Shown: positions 18,234 through 27,262, numbered from the stretch's first letter. The stretch: DNA of 64,000 nt from Candidatus Riflebacteria bacterium HGW-Riflebacteria-1 (GCA_002839445.1 PGYB01000009.1:186001-250000); one strand, 5' to 3'. Program-made: numbers and translations. The notes: generated by a model not told the origin, from the letters alone.

Positions 18234-19571
18234 TCAATGTCCTGTGTAGAGTTTTACCGGCCAGCCGTCAAAGGTTTCTTCCTGTTTGAGATGGTTGAGA
18301 AGATAACGCTGGTATGAAAAATGAACCCCTTTGGGCTCTGAACATTTGAGTTTAAAAATTACCGGTGGGCCGTCATATTGCATGAGTGACTTGATTTTGA
18401 TTTCACGGCCTCTGAACGTCGGCGGTGGTTGAATGGTAATTGCATCATAAAGTATCGTTTTCAAGCGATCTTCGGGAATGCGCCGGCGACCGGTTTCCTG
18501 CACGTGATCGATCATTTCAAACAGCTTGTTAACCCGCAGGCCTGTTTTGGCTGAAGTCGACAGCATCGGGGCAAAGGCCAGCAACGGAAATTCTTCGCGG
18601 GTTTCCTTGATCAGCTCGCTCCAGAAGTGCTCGTCGTGGCTCGATATATCCCATTTGTTCCAGACTATGATGCAGCCGGCACCGCTGTCGATTACCCGAC
18701 CCGCGATACGCTTATCCTGATTGGTTATGCCACCCTTCGAAGCGTCCATTACCAGCACCACCAGATCAGTGTCCTTTATTGCTCCGAGTGTGCGATAGAC
18801 CGAGAATTGCTCGACGTTGTCCTTCTCGCGGTCAGGGCGACGCAACCCGGCGGTATCGATAAAATTATAAATTTTTCCACTGCGGTTGAACTTGACCTGA
18901 ATTGTGTCGCGGGTTGTGCCGGGCACGTTGTCGACGATTGATCTGTGCTCGCCGATCAGGCTGTTGAACAGCGAAGATTTGCCAACGTTAGGCTTGCCGA
19001 CAATGGCTATGCGCTCAAGACTGCGATCTTTGCGCGTTTCGGTGTTCTCTTCAAAGGTTTCGTTGCGCGGCAGATCGTCGACCAGGCGGTCGAGAAAGTC
19101 GGCAACGCCGTGTCCGTGCGTCGCAGAAATCGGGTATATCGGATCGATACCAAGTTCGTAAAATTCGGCAAGCTGCGATTCGTCGTTGGCATTGTCGAGT
19201 TTGTTGATGACAACGAACAGTTTGTGTTTTGAACACTGACGGCGCAGAAAGTTGAGAATCTGCTTGTCATCTGGCACCAGACCAGCCTTGCCATCGCAGA
19301 TAAAAATGATGGCATCAGACTCTTTAAGGGCAAAATCGACCTGCTGCTTTATTGACTGCATGAGAGGTTTGCTGTCATCGGGGTCGAGGCCACCGGTGTC
19401 GACAAGGTTGAAACGCCGACTGTTCCAGCTTGCCTCAGCATAATTTCGGTCGCGTGTTACGCCGGGAGTCGCATCGACAATGGCGTGTCGATAACCAACT
19501 ATTCGATTCATGAGAGAAGACTTGCCGACGTTGGGTCTGCCAACTATGGCGATTGTAGGGATTGACTCCAT
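18234..19571 (-). CDS. der: Ribosome-associated GTPase Der (EngA)
   Basis: 445 residues with two tandem GTPase domains and a C-terminal KH-like domain, as expected for Der, a 50S assembly factor. First domain: GRPNVGKSS, VTRDRNY, DTGG, NKLDN. Second domain: GKPNVGKSS, TTRDTIQ, DTAG, NKWD. The KH-like domain spans about residues 345-440. The start is an ATG preceded by CTGGAGGT at good spacing. It is the first gene of a six-gene minus-strand operon (der-plsY-gpsA-VanW family-NHL-lepA, gaps from -4 to 17 bases), transcribed from the promoter at 19597-19625. Confidence 0.96.
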   Translation of the reverse strand: MESIPTIAIVGRPNVGKSSLMNRIVGYRHAIVDATPGVTRDRNYAEASWNSRRFNLVDTGGLDPDDSKPLMQSIKQQVDFALKESDAIIFICDGKAGLVPDDKQILNFLRRQCSKHKLFVVINKLDNANDESQLAEFYELGIDPIYPISATHGHGVADFLDRLVDDLPRNETFEENTETRKDRSLERIAIVGKPNVGKSSLFNSLIGEHRSIVDNVPGTTRDTIQVKFNRSGKIYNFIDTAGLRRPDREKDNVEQFSVYRTLGAIKDTDLVVLVMDASKGGITNQDKRIAGRVIDSGAGCIIVWNKWDISSHDEHFWSELIKETREEFPLLAFAPMLSTSAKTGLRVNKLFEMIDHVQETGRRRIPEDRLKTILYDAITIQPPPTFRGREIKIKSLMQYDGPPVIFKLKCSEPKGVHFSYQRYLLNHLKQEETFDGWPVKLYTGH

Positions 19572-19596
19572 GGCTACCTCCAGTTTGGAAAAGGTA

Positions 19597-19625
19597 ATTA
19601 TAGCATTGTTTGTTTGTCAGGTCAA
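19597..19625 (-). promoter_or_regulatory. Strong sigma-70-like promoter for the der-lepA operon
   Basis: On the minus strand TTGACC (19625-19620) and a perfect TATAAT (19602-19597) are separated by 17 bases. The expected start of transcription is about 20 bases upstream of the der ATG at 19571. No other promoter this good is seen inside the six-gene unit. Confidence 0.82.
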
Positions 19626-19707
19626 TGCTGTTTGCAGCGAAACCCCCGATTGAATGCAGAATTTCGACAATCTGGCCAGCCGCGCGGCATTGCTTTGCCA
19701 CATGCAA

Positions 19708-19736
19708 TTGACAGGAGGCGGGGCTTCTGATAATGT
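19708..19736 (+). promoter_or_regulatory. Sigma-70-like promoter for the zinc-ribbon/TPM/rnpB unit
   Basis: TTGACA (19708-19713) and TAATGT (19731-19736) with a 17-base spacer; perfect -35 and 4/6 -10. It is divergent from the der promoter about 80 bases away and would start transcription about 30 bases before the GTG at 19772. Confidence 0.72.
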
Positions 19737-19771
19737 ACAACCTCAATAAATCTAAATCATTGAGGTAGCAC

Positions 19772-20485
19772 GTGATTCAATGCAAGACGCTTATTCCCCT
19801 TCAGGAGCTGGATCTCAAGATTGACGCCGCTAATGCGCAGATAGAAGAGAAAAAGCAAAAAGCTCTGCGCATGCAGACTGAAATAAATAATGATGCTGCT
19901 TTGATCGAGAAAAAACAGGCGCTGCTCAAGAAAATTCAGTTGCGGCATCGTGCTGCCGAGTCAGAGTTTGAAGGCCTTAATACCGCCGCTAAGAATTCGC
20001 AGCTGAAGCTCGAAAGTGCCGGGATTCCCCCCGCAGCTTACTCTGCGCTCGAACGCGAGATTGTCGGCTATAAAGCCAAAGCTGCCGAGCTTGAAACCAA
20101 GGTTCTCGAAGATATGGAAAAGATCGACGTTCTTGAAAAAGACATCGAAAAGGGCCTTAAGATCGTTGCAGGCCGCCGCGAACATCTGGTTCAGGTAAAG
20201 TCGCGCTTGAATGACGAAATCCTTGGCGTGAAAAAAGAAATAGATCTGCTGAAGACCGAGCGCGGTCAATGCAGTCTTGGCATAGAGACTGGTATTCTTG
20301 AGAAATACGAAGAATTGCGCCAGCAAAGACGCGGTCAGGTTTTGTATGCATGCGAGAGCCCTGCTTGCCCAGCCTGCGGCATGGGTTTCCCGGGCGGCTT
20401 TCTCAATTCGCTGACTTCTCACGAAAATGCCGAGAGTTGCTCAAGCTGCAGCGCTCTCGTATACTGGACAGGACTTAGAGACTAA
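19772..20485 (+). CDS. Coiled-coil protein with C4 zinc ribbon (zf-RING_7 family)
   Basis: 237 residues starting at a GTG with GAGGT 5 bases upstream. Residues about 10-180 form a long coiled coil (Lys/Glu/Leu/Ala-rich, KAAELETKVLEDMEKIDVLE). The C-terminal 45 residues hold a zinc ribbon: CPACGMGF and, later, SCSSCSALVYW. This arrangement matches the widespread C4-type zinc ribbon family (DUF164/zf-RING_7), whose function is not settled; a nucleic-acid or RNA-linked role has been suggested for relatives. Being first in a transcript that leads through a TPM protein to rnpB is noteworthy. The TPM gene starts one base after its stop. Confidence 0.88.
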   Translation: MIQCKTLIPLQELDLKIDAANAQIEEKKQKALRMQTEINNDAALIEKKQALLKKIQLRHRAAESEFEGLNTAAKNSQLKLESAGIPPAAYSALEREIVGYKAKAAELETKVLEDMEKIDVLEKDIEKGLKIVAGRREHLVQVKSRLNDEILGVKKEIDLLKTERGQCSLGIETGILEKYEELRQQRRGQVLYACESPACPACGMGFPGGFLNSLTSHENAESCSSCSALVYWTGLRD

Positions 20486-20486
20486 A

Positions 20487-21341
20487 ATGAAATTTCTGCA
20501 ACTGGCAACAGGTTTGTGTCTTGTTTTTCTTTGTATGCTGCTGGCGCCTGCCATTCATGCACAGGAAAACAAGCCTGCTGTCGTAGAGGCATCTGGCTAT
20601 CTTGATGACCGTGCCGACCTGATAAAGGACGACCTTCGCCAGCAGGTCATCGCGCATTGCCGAGAAATTGAAGACAAGACCAGGATTCGTGTGCTCATAA
20701 AAACCATGCGAATAGCCAATCTGGCCGATGGTCAGGTGCAGGTTGAAACTTTTTTTGCCGAATGGATCAGAAGTATCGGCCTGGACAAGCGTGGAATTCT
20801 TATCTTCGCGCTCCTCCCTGAGGGCGCCGCTCATGGCAAAGTGCACCTGCGGGTCGGGATTGGCTTGAAGTATCTGGTAACGCGAGAAATGGGCGAAAAA
20901 ATACTGAATCAGGTGATTCTGCCAAATAATGCGATCAATAACGACGGCCTTGGCTTTCTCGAGGGTGTTAAAGCGATCAGGCGCATGCTGCTTGATGAGC
21001 TGAAACGAGATTCTTCAAGAGCCGGCGCCGGGTCGCAGACATTCAATCTCAAGGGATTTTTGTGGACCTCAAAAGAGATTCTGCTTGCGCTTCTGGTCGG
21101 GCTGTTTCTCTGTTACATCATATTCTTTGTTGAGCGCTGCCCCAGATGTAATGGTGCTCTCAAAGTGTCGAGCGAGGTGCTGAAAGAACCTGGAGTTAAT
21201 ACTCTCGGTCTGCAGCGCAAGATTTACGCGTGTGAACGCTGCGGTTTTTCAAGGCGCAAAAAGGAACCTGTATACCCTTCTGGCAAGGCAGGTTTGATAA
21301 TGCGATTGACAGGAACGCGGCGAAATGTCAGGATTGAGTAG
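20487..21341 (+). CDS. TPM-domain membrane protein with C-terminal zinc ribbon
   Basis: 284 residues from the ATG at 20487, directly after the previous stop; a longer frame from 20427 overlaps the zinc-ribbon gene and is rejected. Signal peptide at about 1-26 (LVFLCMLLAPAIHAQ). Residues about 35-165 form a TPM domain (YLDDRADLIKDDLRQQVIAHC, LDKRGILIFALLP, KVHLRVGIGLKYLVT), found in proteins linked to photosystem repair or phosphatase activity and in many secreted bacterial proteins. A transmembrane helix follows (about 196-215), then a cytoplasmic tail with CPRC and CERC, an extra zinc ribbon not usual for the family. The exact role is unknown. Confidence 0.85.
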   Translation: MKFLQLATGLCLVFLCMLLAPAIHAQENKPAVVEASGYLDDRADLIKDDLRQQVIAHCREIEDKTRIRVLIKTMRIANLADGQVQVETFFAEWIRSIGLDKRGILIFALLPEGAAHGKVHLRVGIGLKYLVTREMGEKILNQVILPNNAINNDGLGFLEGVKAIRRMLLDELKRDSSRAGAGSQTFNLKGFLWTSKEILLALLVGLFLCYIIFFVERCPRCNGALKVSSEVLKEPGVNTLGLQRKIYACERCGFSRRKKEPVYPSGKAGLIMRLTGTRRNVRIE

Positions 21342-21350
21342 TAGAAAATT

Positions 21351-21722
21351 GCAGGGCAGCTGGTCGGTCGCGTTTCCGCAAGGGAATGAGGAAAGTCCGG
21401 GCTCCACAGGGCATGGCGCTGGGTAACGCCCAGGCTTCGGAAAAGAGATTTTCCGGGGACGGAAAGTGCAACAGAGAATACACCGCCGATGGTCTCTTCG
21501 GAGACACAGGTAAGGGTGAAAAAGTGCGGTAAGAGCGCACTGGAGCGTCTGGTGACAGCGCTTCTGGTAAACCCCGCCGGAGCAAGACCGAACAGGGGGG
21601 ATGAAACGGCCCGTTTCGCTACAACCCCGGGTAGGTCGCTAGAGGTTAGAGGTAACTCTGATCCCAGATAGATGACCGACACCTCGCAAGAGGCACAGAA
21701 CCCGGCTTACAGGCTGCTCTGC
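21351..21722 (+). ncRNA. rnpB: RNase P RNA (bacterial type A)
   Basis: About 372 nt. It is the catalytic RNA of RNase P, which trims tRNA 5' leaders. Seen directly: the conserved core GAGGAAAGTCCGGGCTCC near the 5' end, the 3' conserved AGATAGATGACCG followed by ACAGAACCCGGCTTA, and a 10-bp P1 helix between GCAGGGCAGC (21351-21360) and GCTGCTCTGC (21713-21722) with one G-U pair. Six T residues follow P1 (21723-21728), so P1 may double as a terminator stem. It starts 10 bases after the TPM stop and ends 10 bases before the convergent CbiX-like gene, so it may be processed from a longer mRNA. Confidence 0.96.
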
Positions 21723-21732
21723 TTTTTTCTAC

Positions 21733-22113
21733 TCAATCTCTGGCAATCTGGTCAGCAACAAATGCGATAAATTGCGGGTTGTGAACCAGACAATCGCTTA
21801 CTTCAAATTCAACAGCGGGATTTGCGCTTTTGAAGCGCGCGACAATAGCCGGTATTTCTTCGCTGGTGTGTGAACCTGGCAATAAAAACAGTGGTATCAG
21901 GCGCAGTTTTTTGTGCCCGTTGGCAATGGCAACTGCTATCGCCTGGTCGAGAACCGGTTCTGCTCCGCGCAAAAAACATATCGAAAAATCTTTGTGGCAA
22001 TCGGGGAGCAATATGTCAGAGCGCAATTTTTCAGCAAAAGAGTTTGCCGCGCTGCCTGCCGCCTCACGCGCCGAGCCGTGAAAAACCAGTAGCGAATGGG
22101 TTGCGCTCAGCAT
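21733..22113 (-). CDS. CbiX/SirB-family short chelatase-like protein
   Basis: 126 residues, the size of the small homodimeric CbiX form that inserts Co2+ or Fe2+ into sirohydrochlorin. Motifs: LLVFHGSAR near the start with the metal/substrate His (residue 12), and LIPLFLLPGSHTSEEIP with the second His (about residue 82). The chelatase active site of this superfamily uses two such His residues. No cobalamin or siroheme genes are near, so the substrate metal and pathway are not shown by context. It follows the TPR gene by 14 bases on the same strand and ends next to rnpB. Confidence 0.82.
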   Translation of the reverse strand: MLSATHSLLVFHGSAREAAGSAANSFAEKLRSDILLPDCHKDFSICFLRGAEPVLDQAIAVAIANGHKKLRLIPLFLLPGSHTSEEIPAIVARFKSANPAVEFEVSDCLVHNPQFIAFVADQIARD

Positions 22114-22127
22114 TGATACCTGGCCGG

Positions 22128-23150
22128 TTACAGGCCTTTTTCCTTGAGGTAGTCTTCCATGGTCTTGCCTTCCTTTTCGAGCTTCTTTTTCAGCTCATCC
22201 TGGCCGGGCAATTCACCACGTTTCTGCTTTTCAATAATGGTCGCCTTGATTTCTTCAAGAACAGATTCACGCTCTTCGTCTGTCGATGCGTTTTCGAGCT
22301 TTTCGCGCGCGTCTGTTATGATATCTTCAATTTTTTGTTTGTCTTCTTCGCTGACTTTCTGGCTGCCGCTACCAATGAGTTCTTCGAGGTCCTGTCTGGT
22401 GAAATCGCCAGCCTCGATGGTGTCGAGCAGCTTTTCTTTGTTTGAACGGTTAAGATAGTCAAACTTGTGAGTGATGACGAATTCTTCGTTGGGGTTTTCG
22501 ACGTAATCGAGAGCGCGCATGTAGACTTCTGCTGCCTTATCCTTTTTGTTGGCGATCTCGTAGAGAAATGCCAGCTGCAGCATTGGCTCTTTCTGCCATT
22601 CGCTGCCGTCAAAAGACTTTTGTAATGCGCCCTCGTAGATTGTTATTATTTCTTCGAGCAGCTTGAAGTTGCGGTAACGTAATGGCGGGTTGAGTCTGAA
22701 CGCCTGAAATACGGTGACGGCAAGCTTAAGCTTCTGGGCGTTGTCTTTATTCTTCTGGTAGACGTCAAACTTGCTCTGCCCGGAAGTATTGAACTTTTCC
22801 TGGAGATCTTTAATTTTCTTTTTGTAAGCTTTGAGTTTGTTGTTATAGTCTTCGCCTTTATCGGGTGAGGGGCGCGACCTTGATACGATTTCGAGGTTAT
22901 TTTTTGATTCGAGATGATTTTCTTTCATGAACTGGACTTGCCCGAGAATGTAACGGAAAACAGCATTGTCTGGTTCAAGTTTAAGCGCCTCGGTAAGGTT
23001 TGTCTCGGCCTCATCAAGGTTTTTTCCGACAAATGCCGATTCAGCCTTTTTGAAAAAGGTCTCAGCTGCGGGGTTAAGTGCCAGGGCAAACACGCCGGCA
23101 GTGATTGCGAGCATAGTTACTAGAAAAACAGCTAAACCAGTTTTATTCAT
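22128..23150 (-). CDS. TPR-repeat protein with long acidic-basic helical tail
   Basis: 340 residues. A signal/anchor segment occupies about 5-26 (LAVFLVTMLAITAGVFALAL). TPR-like repeats follow (about 30-100: FFKKAESAFVGKNLDEAETN, LEPDNAVFRYILGQVQF) and again at about 190-230 (LQLAFLYEIANKKDKAAEVY). The C-terminal third (about 250-340) is highly charged Lys/Glu helix with a short low-complexity rhythm and probably forms a coiled coil. No enzymatic motif is present. It is likely an envelope scaffold; the CbiX-like gene lies 14 bases downstream. Confidence 0.78.
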   Translation of the reverse strand: MNKTGLAVFLVTMLAITAGVFALALNPAAETFFKKAESAFVGKNLDEAETNLTEALKLEPDNAVFRYILGQVQFMKENHLESKNNLEIVSRSRPSPDKGEDYNNKLKAYKKKIKDLQEKFNTSGQSKFDVYQKNKDNAQKLKLAVTVFQAFRLNPPLRYRNFKLLEEIITIYEGALQKSFDGSEWQKEPMLQLAFLYEIANKKDKAAEVYMRALDYVENPNEEFVITHKFDYLNRSNKEKLLDTIEAGDFTRQDLEELIGSGSQKVSEEDKQKIEDIITDAREKLENASTDEERESVLEEIKATIIEKQKRGELPGQDELKKKLEKEGKTMEDYLKEKGL

Positions 23151-23271
23151 GGTTCCCTCGGGTCAGTCATTAGCTTTATCCACTTTTATAATATCAGAAT
23201 ATTGCTACCTTGTCATTATTGCAATATCATTCAGTCGGCAGGTATTCAATCTTATCAGGAAGTTATGACGG

Positions 23272-25365
23272 ATGAAAACAAAAAATGGCGGCGACATTTC
23301 AAGCGGGCGTTTCGCACTGGCGTTTTTTTTCGTCTTCGCAATTGTACCGGCATTTCTGGCGTTAATGGGCTGGCGTTTCATAAGCAGTCAGCGAATTGCG
23401 GTTCTCAAAGATGCTTCTGTCGCCGAAATGCAGAATGACCTGCTGCGCTTGCGTCGCGACGGTGACGACCGACTTTATATTCAGCGCCGGTTGAATTTTC
23501 TCTATGGCAATGTTGCCGAAGAAGAATTTAACGCAGCAATTGTCGAGAAATACCTGACCAGCTTGAGGGAAGAAGGCTTCGGGTTCGTCAATTTCAGGTT
23601 TTTTGCGCCCGATGCTGTTGCTTTAGATATCAAGGGGCAGACTAATACACGGCGCGCCATGCTGCAGAAAATTTTCGAAGCGCTTATCCAACCTGATACA
23701 ACCGGCGAAAATTCTTTGCTGCTTCGCTATCGCCCATTTTTCGATGCATTCGTGGGTGGTATCACGCCCTCTGAAATAGCTCATGAAAAGTCATCGTTGC
23801 TGCGGGTGATGATGAATGGTAAACCAGGATACTTTTACTGGAACACGTTTCAGGGGGCAGAGCTTGACGCAAAACTTAAAGGTGGCTTTCTCGCTTACTT
23901 CGGCGCGTCAGAAATGCCCGAAAACATGGCATTGGAGCACATTCTTGCCACGATGAACGACGAGGCACGAGGTCGCAGAGTGTACGGCCTGGCAGACCTG
24001 AATGCTCCCGAAAAATCTTTGCCTTCAGAGCTGGAGCTTGTTTCCAGCCGGGTTTCTCATGCCGATCTGGTAAAAAAGATATCGGCTTTGCGCAAAAATT
24101 TTACCGCAATGCATGACTCAGAAGACATGCTTCTGGTAACTGAATTTTTCACACCAGACAAGGTTCTTTATTGCCTTGAGCCTTCGCCACAAGGATTTTA
24201 CCGGGATGTTTCGACACTGCTCAAGATTCTGGTGCTGGTCTGGTTGCTGGTAGTTGCCCGGGCGTCTGTGATTCAGGGGATCGAGGGTGAGCCTGGATCT
24301 GAGGCGGGTGTTGCTGCCGTTTGCTTTGGTCTGTCACTGCGGCAATTTATTGTGCTGTTCGCTGCGACTGTTCCGGCGCTGGTTGTTCTCGCTCTTGGCA
24401 CGCAGTACCGCGAGGCATTCGGCCGGATGCTGGAGCAGAAAACCTTTGCCAGGCTTACCGAAAGAATCGAGAGCGTCGACGAAAATTATCAGGTGGCCGT
24501 GCGCAACCTTGAACAGGTATATCAAAAGGTAGCCAGGTTGAGTGCGGTGCGTGATCTTGACAGCAAAAAACTCGAAGAACTTTCGACTGACCTTAATCGT
24601 AAAGATGCGATTAATCGTCTGCATATTGTTGACCGGAACGGTAATACGCGCTTTGCCTGGCCGGCCGAGCGCTCATCGAACGATATAACCAGAAAAATCA
24701 TACCGGCGATTTCGCGGCGTATTTTTATCACGCAGCGCGGCGATGAAGCGAGTCTGCAGGACAAGGTCAGCGATATGATGATGGATTCATTCAGCGACAG
24801 TTTTGCTGATGTGCTGGGCGACACCGGCGCCAGTCTGCTGCGGACATTTGAGAACCTTGATCGGGTTAACGAGTTCTGGCTCGGCAATCGTCGGCATTAC
24901 GTCTACACAAGCTTCGTTGAGCGCGGCAGCAAAAAAGATCCGTGGCTGTTGTATATCTGGCATGGTACCGTGAGCTTTGCCCAGCGCTATCTGCAGCGTC
25001 AGATTCAGAGAAACGTTGCCAGCAGCGATATTCAGCAAGATCCGATCCGTCTCGCGATGGTGCCGAGGCAACGCAGCAGTCTGCCGTTTCCACGTGATTT
25101 CAACAAATACCCCTTTGTTGGGCAGATGTGCGAGCAGATTGCCAGTACAGAAGTTCAGCGCTACGCGCTTGACTCAATGGGTGGAGAACAGTGGTTGATA
25201 GCGGCCGCACCTCTTAAGCGGGTACCGGATTACCTTCTGTTCGCAATGTACCCGCACAGGCTTATCGAACAGCAGACCTTCTGGCTGACTGCCATGATTT
25301 ATCTGGCTGCCGCCCTGTGTCTGGCCTCTGCGATCGCTCTCGCCCGGATTATCGACCACCTCTGA
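23272..25365 (+). CDS. Large membrane protein, sensor-like, no output domain
   Basis: 697 residues, not assigned to a family. A first transmembrane helix (about 14-35) is followed by a roughly 280-residue extracytoplasmic region (36-310). Two further helices lie at about 315-332 (LLKILVLVWLLVVA) and 357-378 (FIVLFAATVPALVVLAL). A second extracytoplasmic region of about 290 residues (380-668) starts with a helical stretch ERIESVDENYQVAVRNLEQ and ends LIAAAPLKRVPDYLLF, like the extracellular part of a cache-type sensor. A last helix (about 672-692) ends the protein with no cytoplasmic output domain. The architecture suggests ligand sensing or membrane signalling with a separate partner. The dnaG promoter begins 22 bases after its stop. 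Confidence 0.7.
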   Translation: MKTKNGGDISSGRFALAFFFVFAIVPAFLALMGWRFISSQRIAVLKDASVAEMQNDLLRLRRDGDDRLYIQRRLNFLYGNVAEEEFNAAIVEKYLTSLREEGFGFVNFRFFAPDAVALDIKGQTNTRRAMLQKIFEALIQPDTTGENSLLLRYRPFFDAFVGGITPSEIAHEKSSLLRVMMNGKPGYFYWNTFQGAELDAKLKGGFLAYFGASEMPENMALEHILATMNDEARGRRVYGLADLNAPEKSLPSELELVSSRVSHADLVKKISALRKNFTAMHDSEDMLLVTEFFTPDKVLYCLEPSPQGFYRDVSTLLKILVLVWLLVVARASVIQGIEGEPGSEAGVAAVCFGLSLRQFIVLFAATVPALVVLALGTQYREAFGRMLEQKTFARLTERIESVDENYQVAVRNLEQVYQKVARLSAVRDLDSKKLEELSTDLNRKDAINRLHIVDRNGNTRFAWPAERSSNDITRKIIPAISRRIFITQRGDEASLQDKVSDMMMDSFSDSFADVLGDTGASLLRTFENLDRVNEFWLGNRRHYVYTSFVERGSKKDPWLLYIWHGTVSFAQRYLQRQIQRNVASSDIQQDPIRLAMVPRQRSSLPFPRDFNKYPFVGQMCEQIASTEVQRYALDSMGGEQWLIAAAPLKRVPDYLLFAMYPHRLIEQQTFWLTAMIYLAAALCLASAIALARIIDHL

Positions 25366-25386
25366 CAAAAAATGCTGACGTGATTC

Positions 25387-25415
25387 TTGACATTCTGACG
25401 CATTTCTAATATCAT
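25387..25415 (+). promoter_or_regulatory. Strong sigma-70-like promoter for dnaG-rpoD
   Basis: TTGACA (25387-25392), 17-base spacer and TATCAT (25410-25415): a perfect -35 and a 5/6 -10. Predicted transcription start near 25422, upstream of the dnaG TTG at 25466. This rules out a dnaG start inside the promoter at 25415. Confidence 0.82.
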
Positions 25416-25465
25416 TGCAAATTCGGGTCGAGTTTTGTACGTTTTTTGGTCGTCAGGGGTTTTTC

Positions 25466-27238
25466 TTGGGCTTTATTTCTACCGAAATAATAGCGTTGAT
25501 AAGAGAGAGAACCGATATCGTTCAGATTATCGGTGAGCATGTACGGCTGATTCCCGCTGGCAACAGTTACAAAGCCCTTTGCCCGTTCCATAAAGAAAAA
25601 ACTCCAAGCTTTCATGTGATTGCCGACAAGCAGATTTACCATTGCTTCGGCTGTGGCAAGGGTGGCGATGTGTTCAGATATCTGATGGAACTCGAGCACC
25701 AGACTTTTCCCGAGGCTGTTCGTCATCTGGCGGCCCGCTGCGGCGTGGCAATCCCGGAAGAATACGACCCAGAGGCTGATTCGCGAGCTGATCTCTATAA
25801 CTTTCTTGACATGGCAGGCAAATTTTATGAGCAGTGTTTGCTCGACAGCTCAACTGGTGCAGCTGCCAGAAGTTACCTGAAAAAGCGCAAGATTTCGCCG
25901 GAGACTTCCCAGAAGTTTCGACTTGGTGTGGCGCCAAACGCCTGGGATTCAATAACAAGCCGCTTTGGTCGCACTCCGGATGATTTGCAGCAGCTCGAAA
26001 AAGCCGGTCTGGTGCGCCCAAGAAATCAGGGTGATGGCTGTTACGACGTTTTTCGCAGTCGTCTGATGATACCGATACTTGATGCGCACGGACGGGTAGC
26101 CGGCTTTGGCGGTCGAGTTCTTGTGGCTGAAGACGAACCAAAGTATCTCAACAGTGCAGAAGGTGAAACATTTAATAAGCGCAAGTTGCTCTACAATTTC
26201 CGAGAAGCGTTGCCGGCGATAAGGCGCCTTAACTCTGCGATAGTGGTCGAGGGCTACCTTGATGTTATAAGTCTCTGGCAGAACGGTGTTAAAAATGCCG
26301 TAGCAGCCTTGGGCACGGCTATTTCACCCGATCAGATCCACATGCTTGCCCGCAACTGCGAAACCATTTATTTTTGCTATGATGCTGATACTGCCGGTCA
26401 AAGAGCAACTCTGCGTGCTATTTCCATGCAGAAAGATGCTCCGGTTAATGCCAGAGTAATCAGTTTTCCAGATCCTACAGATGATCCCGACAGTTTTGTT
26501 ACGCGCGAAGGGGCTGAGAGCTTCAAAAAACTGCTTGAAAAAGCCGTTGATATATATACTTTTCTCATTGAGACTCATACCCGTGGTTTGAAGCCTCCCC
26601 TCGAAATACCAGTTAAGGAAAAACTTATTCAGGACTTCAAGGAACTTGTCCCCGCTATTCACAGTTCAATTGCGAGAAGTGAAGTAACACGAAAAATCTC
26701 GAAACTGCTGGATATGGACCCCCTTGTACTTGAAAAAGAGTTCGCAGTTAGCTCTACGGCACCAGCCGCAGAGCCCCAGAAGAGAAGAAACTTTATCTCG
26801 CCCAGACTGAATGCCGAAACTCAGCGTCAGGAATGGGTGCTCATGCATCTGCTGGAGCACCCTGAAGAACTTGACCGGGTAAGAGCGCTGCTTGGTCCTG
26901 ATGATTTTTCCGACCCCCGCTTAAGACAAATCTTTGAAGCTATAAGCTTTCAACAAGAAGTGGCAGGTGGTTCGTTAAAACCAGCAGAGATTCTGGCGGC
27001 ACTCGACGATTCAGAACTGGTGTCGCGACTCAGTGAGTTGATAACAACTCTCGGGGATCGCCCGGCTGAACCTTTTATGGAATGCGTAAAGGGTCTGGTC
27101 AAACACCGGTTCGAAGCTGAACTTAAGGCGTTACAACAGCACATCAGGGAAGCGGAAAGAGCTGGAGACGACACTTTGATGGCGCAGTTAAGCATGGAAC
27201 AGGTAGACATCAGACGCAAAATGGACATGTTGTATTGA
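25466..27238 (+). CDS. dnaG: DNA primase
   Basis: 590 residues starting at TTG 25466, with AGGGGT 5 bases upstream and the protein then beginning MGFISTEIIALIRERTDIV, as DnaG usually does. DnaG makes RNA primers at the replication fork. N-terminal CHC2 zinc-binding motif: CPFHKEKTPSFHV followed by YHCFGCGKGGD (about residues 40-70). The TOPRIM core contains VVEGYLDVISL and YDADTAGQRAT with the acidic metal-binding residues. The C-terminal region (about 430-590) should be the helicase-binding domain and is weakly conserved. The upstream in-frame codon at 25415 lies inside the -10 box. It is followed 24 bases later by rpoD, the classic primase-sigma pairing. Confidence 0.96.
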   Translation: MGFISTEIIALIRERTDIVQIIGEHVRLIPAGNSYKALCPFHKEKTPSFHVIADKQIYHCFGCGKGGDVFRYLMELEHQTFPEAVRHLAARCGVAIPEEYDPEADSRADLYNFLDMAGKFYEQCLLDSSTGAAARSYLKKRKISPETSQKFRLGVAPNAWDSITSRFGRTPDDLQQLEKAGLVRPRNQGDGCYDVFRSRLMIPILDAHGRVAGFGGRVLVAEDEPKYLNSAEGETFNKRKLLYNFREALPAIRRLNSAIVVEGYLDVISLWQNGVKNAVAALGTAISPDQIHMLARNCETIYFCYDADTAGQRATLRAISMQKDAPVNARVISFPDPTDDPDSFVTREGAESFKKLLEKAVDIYTFLIETHTRGLKPPLEIPVKEKLIQDFKELVPAIHSSIARSEVTRKISKLLDMDPLVLEKEFAVSSTAPAAEPQKRRNFISPRLNAETQRQEWVLMHLLEHPEELDRVRALLGPDDFSDPRLRQIFEAISFQQEVAGGSLKPAEILAALDDSELVSRLSELITTLGDRPAEPFMECVKGLVKHRFEAELKALQQHIREAERAGDDTLMAQLSMEQVDIRRKMDMLY

Positions 27239-27262
27239 TTCACTCCAGAATGAGGGAAAATT

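Noticed and set aside
25415..25465. dnaG starting at 25415
   Set aside because: That codon is inside the -10 box and precedes the expected transcription start; the TTG at 25466 has AGGGGT and the normal DnaG N-terminus.
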